A stretch of 64,000 nt of DNA, from assembly GCA_002839375.1 (NCBI GenBank), contig PGXY01000001.1:248001-312000 (forward strand), read 5' to 3'. Below are positions 57,040 through 64,000 of the stretch, one piece after another. The translations under genes were made by a program, and so were the position numbers. Under the pieces are notes generated by a model. That model saw only the letters and a program-made list of their open reading frames with translations, had not been told where the DNA came from and did not search any database. The stretch is from Spirochaetae bacterium HGW-Spirochaetae-1 (GTDB taxonomy: Bacteria; Spirochaetota; UBA4802; UBA5550). The first letter of the stretch is position 1. Each line of letters starts with the position of its first letter.

Positions 57040-57092
57040 TTTCCCTTACTTACTAATATGTACTTCAAGTACATATTAGTAAGTAAGGGAAA
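57040..57092. promoter_or_regulatory. Perfect 53-bp palindrome before the glycyl radical gene
   Basis: Arms 57040-57065 and 57067-57092 are exact complements (26 bp each) around a single central C. All pairs were checked base by base. A TTGACG box (57023-57028) lies just upstream, so a -10 element would fall inside the left arm. The ribosome-binding site AAGGGAG (57109-57115) and the ATG (57122) follow. It could be an operator, a cruciform or a 26-bp RNA hairpin leader. Confidence 0.85.
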
Positions 57093-57121
57093 TTGCCATA
57101 TATTCTTTAAGGGAGTTAATT

Positions 57122-60100
57122 ATGGAAACAGATCATAGCACTCAGGTTCTCCAACCGGGGGAAAAGGACCTTTCATATAGCGCAAGGCAGGATGTATCGG
57201 CAGATAAACTGAAGGTCCTCAAAATACAGCGGACCTGTGTTCATGACGGGCCCGGTCTCCGCACAACGATTTTTTTCTACGGGTGCGGTCTGAGATGTCT
57301 ATGGTGCCAAAATCCCGAAGCGCTGGCCTATCCGCCCGATCTTCCCTTTGACGGTAATTACCCCATAGCCGATATTCTGGATACGGTATTGAGAGATAAA
57401 GAGTATTATTTTTCAACGGGGGGAGGCGTGACACTGAGCGGAGGTGATCCTTTATTGCAGAACCCCGACAGCCTGATCAGCTTATTGACCCTGCTGAAAA
57501 AAGAGAAAATTCATATAACCGCTGAAACGACACTCCACGCCTCCTGGAAAAATATTGTGAATATCGCACCTTATATTGATCAGTTTCTCGTCGATCTCAA
57601 GGTTGCAGGCGATGACGATCTGCATGTTAAACTCACCGGTCAGAACAGCATATTGATTCACGCCAATATCAGGCAGCTGATTGATAGTGGTGCCGCCGTG
57701 AAGTTCCGCATGGTGATGGTTCCGGGACTCAACGACAGTGAGGCCGGCATCAAAGCAGCCGCGGAATTTTTGCAGTCCCTGGGATATGAGTCGATTGAGT
57801 TGCTGAAATATCACAACATGTACGAAGATAAAGCCAGGCGCCTGGGCCTGGACCAGGTGTCATTAAATATCAGCCCTGAACAGAGCCTTGCCTCACTCAG
57901 GAATGCCGTGGTTTTGTTCAGAGACAATGGCATTAAGGCTGAAAATGCCGATCTGGATTCGTCGCGGCAGCAGACCGTTTTTACACAGCGTGTCCATGAC
58001 ATCCAGAAGGATATCAGGGAAAGCGGACGTGCTCTCTGCATGGAAGTATCAAAATTGAAAACCAGGTATTACCGTAAAAATGGTTTTAGCAAACCGACTC
58101 CCATTCACCGGGCGCAACGTCTTTCCTATGTGCTGAAAAACAAGACAGTCAAGGTTTACCCCGGCGAACTGCTGGTCGGTAATTTTACCTCGAAAAGAGT
58201 AGCGGGCCAGGTATGGGAGGAGCAGTATGGTATTCTCGATATCTCATTTCTCTACAAAATAAACCGGCAGAAACCCGTGTCCTTCCAGTGTTCATTCCGG
58301 GAGAGGTGGTATTTTTATACACGGATATTCCCCTTCTGGCTCAAGCACAGTCTCATAGCAAAGGTATATCCCAGATTATCTGATTTCATTGTGATGCTTG
58401 CGCGTTCTTCGGAAATGGTTGCCGGCTTTAACAATAATATGGCGGCGATCGCCCATTTTATCGTCAATTTTGAGCGTATCCTGACCCTGGGAACCACGGG
58501 CCTTATAGAAGAAATCAGGACTGCACAGAAAGAGAAACCCGGGAACAATCAGGATTTCTACAATGGCGCCATAATTGCCCTCCAGGCCCTGGAAAACTTT
58601 GCTCAGCGGTATGCCGACGATCTGACGCGCATGTCCCGGGAAGAAAGCGATCCGGTGCGCCGCAAGGAACTGCAGGAGATGGCTGATATCTGCCGTCATG
58701 TTCCCAAAAATCCCGCGCGTACCTATCATGAAGCGCTGCAGAGCATGATGTTTCTGCAGATCGCGCTGTGCATCGAGGCCTATGAAAATGCCGTGTCCTT
58801 CGGCCGTCTTGACCAGATCTTATATCCTTACTATAAAAAGGATATTGAAGCGGGAAGGATTACCTATGAAAAAGCAAAAGAGCTCCTGTGCCTGTTTGTT
58901 CTTAAAATGGATGAAGCGATTTTAGTCAACGACGGTGATTCATATCTCAATGTCAGCAAACTTTTTGAAACCCTGTCTACGGACCAGGCAGTGACCTTTG
59001 GCGGTGTTGACAAAGACGGCAATGACGCCACCAATGATGTAACGTACATGCTCATTGACGCCTGTGAGCTGCAGCCCCTGGCCATAAACATGACGGCACG
59101 AATTCACAGGGACAGCCCCGCTGCTTATCTGGACCGGCTTGCCGAAATTTATATAAACGGGTGTCCCATGCCGGAACTCTTCAGCGATGACATTTACATT
59201 GAATCAATCCAGAGGCATTACCCTACCACCCTGGAGCATGCCAGGAACTACGCCATTGTGGGATGTGTTGAGCCCAATGCCTCCGATGATCATTTCGGCA
59301 ATACGGACTGCGCCAACATGAATCTTGCCCTGCCGCTTTTACAGGCGCTGAAGGGACATGAACATGATCTCTGGAACTTCGGGGGTCTTGACCAGCTGGA
59401 AAAAATTATGAGTAAGTTTGTCGAATATAATTTCAGCGGTAAAAATATATTTTCGCAATCAGTCACTTCTATTCACAATAAAATTGTTAAACGAATACAT
59501 GCAAACAAGGGATTGTTTGTCTATAACCCGCCATCGGACATGGATGAACTGCTTGAACGCTTCCAGGTGCGATTGAATCATCTGGCATCGGCAATCCTGG
59601 CGGATCATCAGAAAATTGAAAAGGCGCTTCGTGAAAATTTTACCACGCCCCTTGCCTCCTCGCTCTACAGGGGCTGCATTGAAAGAGGAAAGGATGCATA
59701 TGAAGGCGGCACGACGTTCAACAGCAGCGGCATACAGGCCGTGGGCGTCACCGATGTGGCGGATTCCCTGCATGCCATTGACGAGGTCGTTTTCAGGAAA
59801 AGGCTGTATACGATCAATGATGTCATCAACGCCATCGATAACAATTTTGAGGGGGACCATGAGCGGCAAATAAGATCGGCATTGCTGGCGGTGCCGAAAT
59901 TCGGTGATGATTCATCCCGTGATGCGGCCCGATGGGTAACGAAGGTGATGGAAATCTTTAATATAGCACTGGCATCGGTGGAGAACTGTCCGCGCGGCGG
60001 TGTATATTCCGCCGGCTACTATGCCCTGAATGTGAGCGACCGTTACGGTAAAAAAACCCAGGCCCTGCCATCGGGCAGATTGCACGGTGTTTCTCTTGCC

Positions 60101-60466
60101 AACAGTGTTACGCCGCACTATGGCATGGAAGAGTCGGACCTGTTTTCATCGTTGAATTCCATTGCGGATGTCAACTTTACCGATTATGCCGCGAATGGCA
60201 CAACAGTTACCTTCACCATAGATTCCGCCCTGTTTCCGGGACATGAAGGGGTAAAAAACCTGGCAAGCATTTTCAAAACCTTCCTTACCACGGGCGGCAT
60301 GCAGTTTCAGCCCAATGTCATCAACCGCGAAATACTGCTCGATGCCTATAAAAATCCGGAAAAGCACAGGTATCTCATGGTTCGTGTTGCCGGATACTGT
60401 GCGTACTTTAATGAACTTTCCGATGAATTGAAACAGATCATTATTAACAGGACCTGCTATGCTTAA
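57122..60466 (+). CDS. Fused glycyl radical enzyme activase and glycyl radical enzyme
   Basis: 1114 residues in one open frame. Residues about 30-270 are a radical SAM activase: cluster cysteines 55, 59 and 62 (CGLRCLWC) and the SAM-binding GGGVTLSGGDP near 99-109. No 8-cysteine ferredoxin insert is present. From about 295 to the end is a full glycyl radical enzyme: SFGRLDQILYPYY, thiyl Cys715 and Glu717 in GCVEP, and the radical Gly1091 in RVAGYCAYF, 24 residues from the C-terminus. Cys plus Glu in this motif is typical of glycyl radical dehydratases and C-N/C-S lyases; classical pyruvate formate-lyase has a Cys-Cys pair. The substrate is unknown. AAGGGAG sits 6 nt before the ATG. The enzyme must work anaerobically. 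Confidence 0.93.
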   Translation: METDHSTQVLQPGEKDLSYSARQDVSADKLKVLKIQRTCVHDGPGLRTTIFFYGCGLRCLWCQNPEALAYPPDLPFDGNYPIADILDTVLRDKEYYFSTGGGVTLSGGDPLLQNPDSLISLLTLLKKEKIHITAETTLHASWKNIVNIAPYIDQFLVDLKVAGDDDLHVKLTGQNSILIHANIRQLIDSGAAVKFRMVMVPGLNDSEAGIKAAAEFLQSLGYESIELLKYHNMYEDKARRLGLDQVSLNISPEQSLASLRNAVVLFRDNGIKAENADLDSSRQQTVFTQRVHDIQKDIRESGRALCMEVSKLKTRYYRKNGFSKPTPIHRAQRLSYVLKNKTVKVYPGELLVGNFTSKRVAGQVWEEQYGILDISFLYKINRQKPVSFQCSFRERWYFYTRIFPFWLKHSLIAKVYPRLSDFIVMLARSSEMVAGFNNNMAAIAHFIVNFERILTLGTTGLIEEIRTAQKEKPGNNQDFYNGAIIALQALENFAQRYADDLTRMSREESDPVRRKELQEMADICRHVPKNPARTYHEALQSMMFLQIALCIEAYENAVSFGRLDQILYPYYKKDIEAGRITYEKAKELLCLFVLKMDEAILVNDGDSYLNVSKLFETLSTDQAVTFGGVDKDGNDATNDVTYMLIDACELQPLAINMTARIHRDSPAAYLDRLAEIYINGCPMPELFSDDIYIESIQRHYPTTLEHARNYAIVGCVEPNASDDHFGNTDCANMNLALPLLQALKGHEHDLWNFGGLDQLEKIMSKFVEYNFSGKNIFSQSVTSIHNKIVKRIHANKGLFVYNPPSDMDELLERFQVRLNHLASAILADHQKIEKALRENFTTPLASSLYRGCIERGKDAYEGGTTFNSSGIQAVGVTDVADSLHAIDEVVFRKRLYTINDVINAIDNNFEGDHERQIRSALLAVPKFGDDSSRDAARWVTKVMEIFNIALASVENCPRGGVYSAGYYALNVSDRYGKKTQALPSGRLHGVSLANSVTPHYGMEESDLFSSLNSIADVNFTDYAANGTTVTFTIDSALFPGHEGVKNLASIFKTFLTTGGMQFQPNVINREILLDAYKNPEKHRYLMVRVAGYCAYFNELSDELKQIIINRTCYA

Positions 60467-60491
60467 AATGGTATTTTGCCTTTAACCGCAG

Positions 60492-60509
60492 TATCCCTCC
60501 GGCGGGATA
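60492..60509 (+). terminator. Weak hairpin after the glycyl radical gene
   Basis: 6-bp stem TATCCC/GGGATA followed by TTTAATAT, 25 bp past the stop codon. A weak terminator at best. A TTGACA at 60523-60528 may start the helicase transcript, but the -10 box is poor. Confidence 0.35.
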
Positions 60510-60633
60510 TTTAATATAGTCATTGACAAAAATCAGTGTTGGTCCATTGTGACCGCAGATACATCATATAAACATCCCGCTGTTTCACAAACCTCATGTC
60601 TCAGCCGGCTTTTCTAAAGGAGAAAAATAGTTA

Positions 60634-61896
60634 ATGTCATTCGAAAATCTGCAACTCATCACGCCTATTCTGGAGGCTTTAAAAACAGAAGGATATACAA
60701 CACCGACACCCATACAGGAACAAGCCATTCCCATCATTCTGAAGAAAAGGGACCTGCTCGGTTGCGCCCAGACAGGAACAGGGAAGACCGCGGCATTTGC
60801 CATCCCCCTGCTTCAACAGCTCTTTGAAGACAGGCGATCACCTAAGGAATCACGACCCATCAAGGTGCTGATACTGACTCCCACCAGGGAGCTTGCCATT
60901 CAAATCGGTGAAAGCTTCGCCCGGTACGGGAAAAAAACCGGACTGAGGCAAACGGTCATTTTCGGCGGCGTGCCGCAGAAGGCCCAGACCGACGCCCTCC
61001 GGAGGGGTGTGCAGATTCTTATCGCCACGCCCGGCAGACTTCTTGACCTTATGGAGCAAAAATATATAGACCTGAAAAATATTGAGCATTTTGTCCTCGA
61101 TGAAGCCGACCGTATGCTGGATATGGGATTCATCCACGATGTAAAGAAAATCATCGCGAAACTCCCGAAAAAAAGGCAGACGCTGTTTTTTTCAGCTACA
61201 ATGCCGCCGACGATTTCCAAGCTGGCCGATTCAATACTGACAGACCCGGAACGGGTCTCGGTGACTCCCGTTTCGTCTACCGTTGAATCCATCAGCCAGT
61301 CCCTGTATTATGTCGACAAAAAGAACAAGAAGCCGCTGCTTCTTCACCTCTTGAAAGACCCTGCGATAATTACCGCACTGGTATTCACCCGCACAAAGCA
61401 TGTGGCTGACAAGATCACCCGGGACCTGGTTAAAGCCGGCATACGGGCCGAGGCAATTCACGGCAACAAGTCGCAGAATGCACGGCAGCGTGCGCTGGAG
61501 AATTTTAAAACAAAGCGAACACGGGTGCTTGTAGCAACGGACATTGCGGCCCGGGGCATTGATGTTGTAGAGCTGTCCCATGTTATTAATTATGATCTGC
61601 CCAATGTACCCGAAACCTATGTTCACCGCATCGGACGGACAGGCAGGGCGGGGCTCAGCGGGATCGCTCTTTCATTCTGCGATGGGGAAGAAAGAATTTG
61701 CCTGGCCGATATACATAAATTGATAGCACGAAAGATAACAGTGATAGAAGGACATCCGTTTCCCGCGATGGAAACATCACCCGCACTGAACAAACAGATT
61801 CCGTCGAAGAGTTTTTCAGGGAAACCGGCTGTTCATGACACAAAACAATACGCGGTAAGAAAACCGGTAGCCAGGCCACGGTACGCGAAGAGATGA
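60634..61896 (+). CDS. DEAD-box ATP-dependent RNA helicase
   Basis: 420 residues, RhlE/DeaD size class. Motifs in order: Q motif (TPTPIQEQAIP), AQTGTGKT, PTRELA, DEAD, SAT, ARGID and HRIGRTGRAG. A short basic tail (KPVARPRYAKR) probably binds RNA. It unwinds structured RNA, for example in ribosome assembly or at low temperature. An AAAGGAGAAA box precedes the ATG. A 167-bp leader separates it from the glycyl radical gene. Confidence 0.95.
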   Translation: MSFENLQLITPILEALKTEGYTTPTPIQEQAIPIILKKRDLLGCAQTGTGKTAAFAIPLLQQLFEDRRSPKESRPIKVLILTPTRELAIQIGESFARYGKKTGLRQTVIFGGVPQKAQTDALRRGVQILIATPGRLLDLMEQKYIDLKNIEHFVLDEADRMLDMGFIHDVKKIIAKLPKKRQTLFFSATMPPTISKLADSILTDPERVSVTPVSSTVESISQSLYYVDKKNKKPLLLHLLKDPAIITALVFTRTKHVADKITRDLVKAGIRAEAIHGNKSQNARQRALENFKTKRTRVLVATDIAARGIDVVELSHVINYDLPNVPETYVHRIGRTGRAGLSGIALSFCDGEERICLADIHKLIARKITVIEGHPFPAMETSPALNKQIPSKSFSGKPAVHDTKQYAVRKPVARPRYAKR

Positions 61897-61965
61897 TGCC
61901 GTTACGGTAAAAATAATGTGGAGAATATGTTTGTTAATCAGGTTTATGAAAGGGGCGCTTCAATT

Positions 61966-63753
61966 TTAAAAGTAATACCAGATGCTCTCATATTCTTCCG
62001 CAGACTCGCCGATATTTTCTAGCCTTTCCAGATAATCGAGGATTGGCATATCTGTTCCAATGTAAATTTTCTGATCTGCGATCTTTTTTTCCCATGGATG
62101 GAATTCATAAACACGCGCCCCGTCCTTTCCGATTGAGATAAGATCCCTGTTCTGCCACGCGTTAAGGTGATTTTTCCCAAGTCCGGGAACATTATACACC
62201 GGTTCATCGGTGCGGGCGAGTCCCGGCATAAGTCTCGACTCTTCCTTGTGCTCCTGCAGTATTCTTGCAATGGGAATACGGTAGTCGGCAGTTTCAGACT
62301 TTCCCTTCGGGTAAAATGAATAATATGGATCAACACCGCAAAGCTTTATGAGACTCCGCAGCCTTGCTGCTTCGAAACGTCTTGAAATGTAAAACGTGAA
62401 TACAAGCTGGTTGTAAATTGATATCCCCCGCGATTTTAGTTTTTCCGCCGCCTTCACAAACTCCGGTGTGACTTCAAGAGGATGCTGTATGTGAGTAATT
62501 ACAGACAATTCCCTTCTGCCTGGAATTCTGAATGAGGCTAAGATATCACAGAGTGCATCAGTGAACCTCATTGGAAGGGTTACCAGAGTTCTTGTTCCTA
62601 TCCTTATCCGCTTGATGTGATCAATCGCAGAAAGTTTCTGAAGAATATCTCTGATTTTTGAATCGGACAATACAAGAGGATCGCCTCCTGTTACCAGTAC
62701 TTCGGAAATTGCCTCATGTTCCTCTATCCATCTGATTGCGGCTACGAGCTGATCTTTGTCTGCCATGGCACCCGGTTCAAGAGGGCCCTTTATTTCCCAA
62801 TTACGCTGACAGTAAACGCAGATTTGTGGGCATGAATTGTACGCTTTCAGTATTACTATATCAGGATATCGCCGGGTGATAAGGTCTGTCGGGGATGTGT
62901 CTGTTTCGAGCATAAAATCATTTATATTGTCTTCTCCGCATCCATTCTGAAAAGAATTGATGTAATTTTCAGGAAAGAGTACCTGCGCGCGCAATGCCCT
63001 GTCTTCGCCATTTCCGGACCTTTCGAAAAGGGAAGCATAATAGGGGGTTACTCCAAAGGGTATACCCAGGGAGTTGGCTCTTTTTATATTTTCTTTTTCT
63101 TTCTCTGTAAGAAATGCATAATCCGACAGGCTTTTTTCATCCCTGGCTATTTTCTGAAGATGCCAGTGCCAGTCAGTCCAGTTTCTCGTTTCTGCTCCCA
63201 TGCCGGCAAGGATCATTTTTTTGTTAGTATCTCTCAGCTCAATAAATTGATTATCAAGGCCGCATCTGTACAGGGACATTTTATTTTCCACATGCTTATG
63301 AATCAGATCAAGCTCCAGGGAGCGCGACTGAGCGGCGTCGCGTCCTTTCAGATCGCCTGTGTCAGCAAATGAGAACTCCGTGTTTTCGTGAAATCTGAAC
63401 TGACCCTCAATCCCTCTGACCAGGTGGCAGAGCTCAGCCCAGAAGGCTTCAGAGAGAGACGGGTCCGTTTTTCCCGCTGCCGCATTAATAAGTTCAGCCA
63501 GAACACTGAAACCCGCAAGTTTTTCGCTGCGCGGGTTAAGTATCCCTCTTAATACCCTGGCGCAGTCACGGATTATTATAAGGTCGAGATCATGCATGTC
63601 ACTGTCTTTATCCGAGTAAGTGATAAAATGCCTTTCATTAATGTGATTCAGCAGATTCTCTCTTATCTTGTGAATATCGTCTCCCGATCTTAATATTGAC
63701 CTCCAGCTTTCCGATAATGACAGGAAAAGCACTGATGTAAATTTTTCTTCCAT
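61966..63753 (-). CDS. KamA-family radical SAM protein with long N-terminal domain
   Basis: 595 residues. The radical SAM cluster motif CPQICVYC uses Cys308, 312 and 315, followed by VLVTGGDPLVLSD, HIKRIRIGTRTLV and YYSFYPKGK, as in lysine 2,3-aminomutase relatives. PGLGKNHL near the C-terminus resembles the PLP-lysine block of that family. Classical aminomutases are about 415 residues with the cluster near residue 130, so this protein has roughly 175 extra N-terminal residues of unknown type. It may be an amino acid mutase or an entirely different PLP/SAM enzyme. Convergent with the helicase; about 250 bp of upstream DNA to the window end shows no gene. Confidence 0.85.
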   Translation of the reverse strand: MEEKFTSVLFLSLSESWRSILRSGDDIHKIRENLLNHINERHFITYSDKDSDMHDLDLIIIRDCARVLRGILNPRSEKLAGFSVLAELINAAAGKTDPSLSEAFWAELCHLVRGIEGQFRFHENTEFSFADTGDLKGRDAAQSRSLELDLIHKHVENKMSLYRCGLDNQFIELRDTNKKMILAGMGAETRNWTDWHWHLQKIARDEKSLSDYAFLTEKEKENIKRANSLGIPFGVTPYYASLFERSGNGEDRALRAQVLFPENYINSFQNGCGEDNINDFMLETDTSPTDLITRRYPDIVILKAYNSCPQICVYCQRNWEIKGPLEPGAMADKDQLVAAIRWIEEHEAISEVLVTGGDPLVLSDSKIRDILQKLSAIDHIKRIRIGTRTLVTLPMRFTDALCDILASFRIPGRRELSVITHIQHPLEVTPEFVKAAEKLKSRGISIYNQLVFTFYISRRFEAARLRSLIKLCGVDPYYSFYPKGKSETADYRIPIARILQEHKEESRLMPGLARTDEPVYNVPGLGKNHLNAWQNRDLISIGKDGARVYEFHPWEKKIADQKIYIGTDMPILDYLERLENIGESAEEYESIWYYF

Positions 63754-64000
63754 AAAAAACCTCTTAAAAATAATTCACGCTGTTCCGGGATTAATCAACA
63801 GGATATCTATATGAACTTCGCAAGGTTGGAACAGGTCTAGCGTAATGCTTTAATACATGGGAATTTCCGCCAGAAAATACGTTTCAGGAGATTAAATTCC
63901 CTTGTCCGCACCGTCGTCTGAAAACTGATTAGTAAATTAAAGGCAGTGGATGCCGGACAGGCAAGACTTTTTTTAAAAAAATTTGCTGTTCTGACCCCGA

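Noticed and set aside
57040-57092. The palindrome as the end of a transposon or a simple intrinsic terminator
   Set aside because: No transposase or target duplication is nearby, and there is no U-run after the hairpin on either strand; the AT-rich stem is unlike a terminator.
60523-60551. Strong promoter for the helicase at TTGACA 60523
   Set aside because: The -35 is perfect but no acceptable -10 lies at 16-18 nt spacing, so it is only mentioned, not called.
1-64000. Further selenoprotein genes, CRISPR arrays, prophage or insertion sequences
   Set aside because: Reading the gaps and gene ends showed no other convincing in-frame TGA with flanking homology, no regularly spaced repeats and no transposase or phage genes. 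This was by eye, so a dedicated SECIS scan could still find one.

Overview
This window comes from a diderm bacterium, most likely a spirochaete (Spirochaetota, possibly related to the Leptospirales). That is inference from gene content: a 7TM-DISM hybrid kinase, a HAMP-linked class III adenylate cyclase, HD-GYP and GGDEF proteins, a PASTA protein without a kinase beside rpe, FliK-like and FlhB-like genes inside the rpsP-trmD-rplS-rnhB operon, and secreted or outer-membrane proteins. No rRNA, transposase, prophage or CRISPR array was recognised. Coding is dense, with many ATGA or TAATG overlaps that mark operons.

Layout. 1-5532 (minus): a beta-propeller protein, a one-helix membrane protein and a very large tubulin-like protein that runs off the left edge. 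5682-9862: a diguanylate cyclase divergent from a hybrid histidine kinase. 9982-11976: acetyl-CoA synthetase, with a bidirectional terminator. 12532-15400 (minus): an outer-membrane protein, a DUF6249-like / ECF sigma / zinc-finger anti-sigma operon, and a 27-residue membrane peptide. 15585-19813 (plus): tRNA-Sec, selA, selB and coaX. 19814-20413: an AT-rich gap with two perfect tandem DnaA boxes. 20414-25542 (plus): rpiB, a LamG protein, cca and an adenylate cyclase. 25548-31499 (minus): rpsP-khpA-rimM-trmD-rplS-rnhB-FliK-like-FlhB-like-HD-GYP, then yraN. 31732-33430 (minus): a PASTA protein and rpe. 33836-38061 (plus): an SbcD/YhaO-like protein with degenerate metal site, a membrane-spanning SbcC/YhaN-like ATPase and a TPR protein. 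38064-43010 (minus): a metallo-beta-lactamase/double cNMP-domain protein, a dienoyl-CoA-isomerase-like crotonase and an ASKHA ferredoxin. 43175-44979 (plus): a GlgD-like protein and a rhomboid. 45010-50728: a P-type ATPase, a small membrane protein, a SLATT-like protein, an SRPBCC protein and selD. 50898-56939 (plus): a GlcD-like oxidase, a hydrolase, a ligase-ACP-acyltransferase fusion and a DUF1295 protein. 57040-60466: a perfect 53-bp palindrome, then a fused glycyl-radical-enzyme activase plus glycyl radical enzyme. 60634-63753: a DEAD-box helicase and a long KamA-like radical SAM protein.

How the genes work together. The window encodes a complete selenocysteine system: tRNA-Sec, SelA, SelB and SelD. 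SelD is itself a selenoprotein: an in-frame UGA at codon 26 is followed by a strong two-tier hairpin, so a gene caller that stops at TGA truncates it. Several proteins point to second-messenger signalling (cyclic-di-GMP synthesis, a degraded HD-GYP protein, a cAMP-type cyclase, and a cNMP-binding-fold protein that could be a target).

The most unusual item is the single 1114-residue polypeptide that joins a radical SAM activase to its presumed glycyl radical enzyme target. Its activase half is the short ferredoxin-less type, while its catalytic half carries the GCVEP motif typical of glycyl radical dehydratases and lyases. A perfect 53-bp palindrome ends 29 bp before its start codon. The substrate is unknown.
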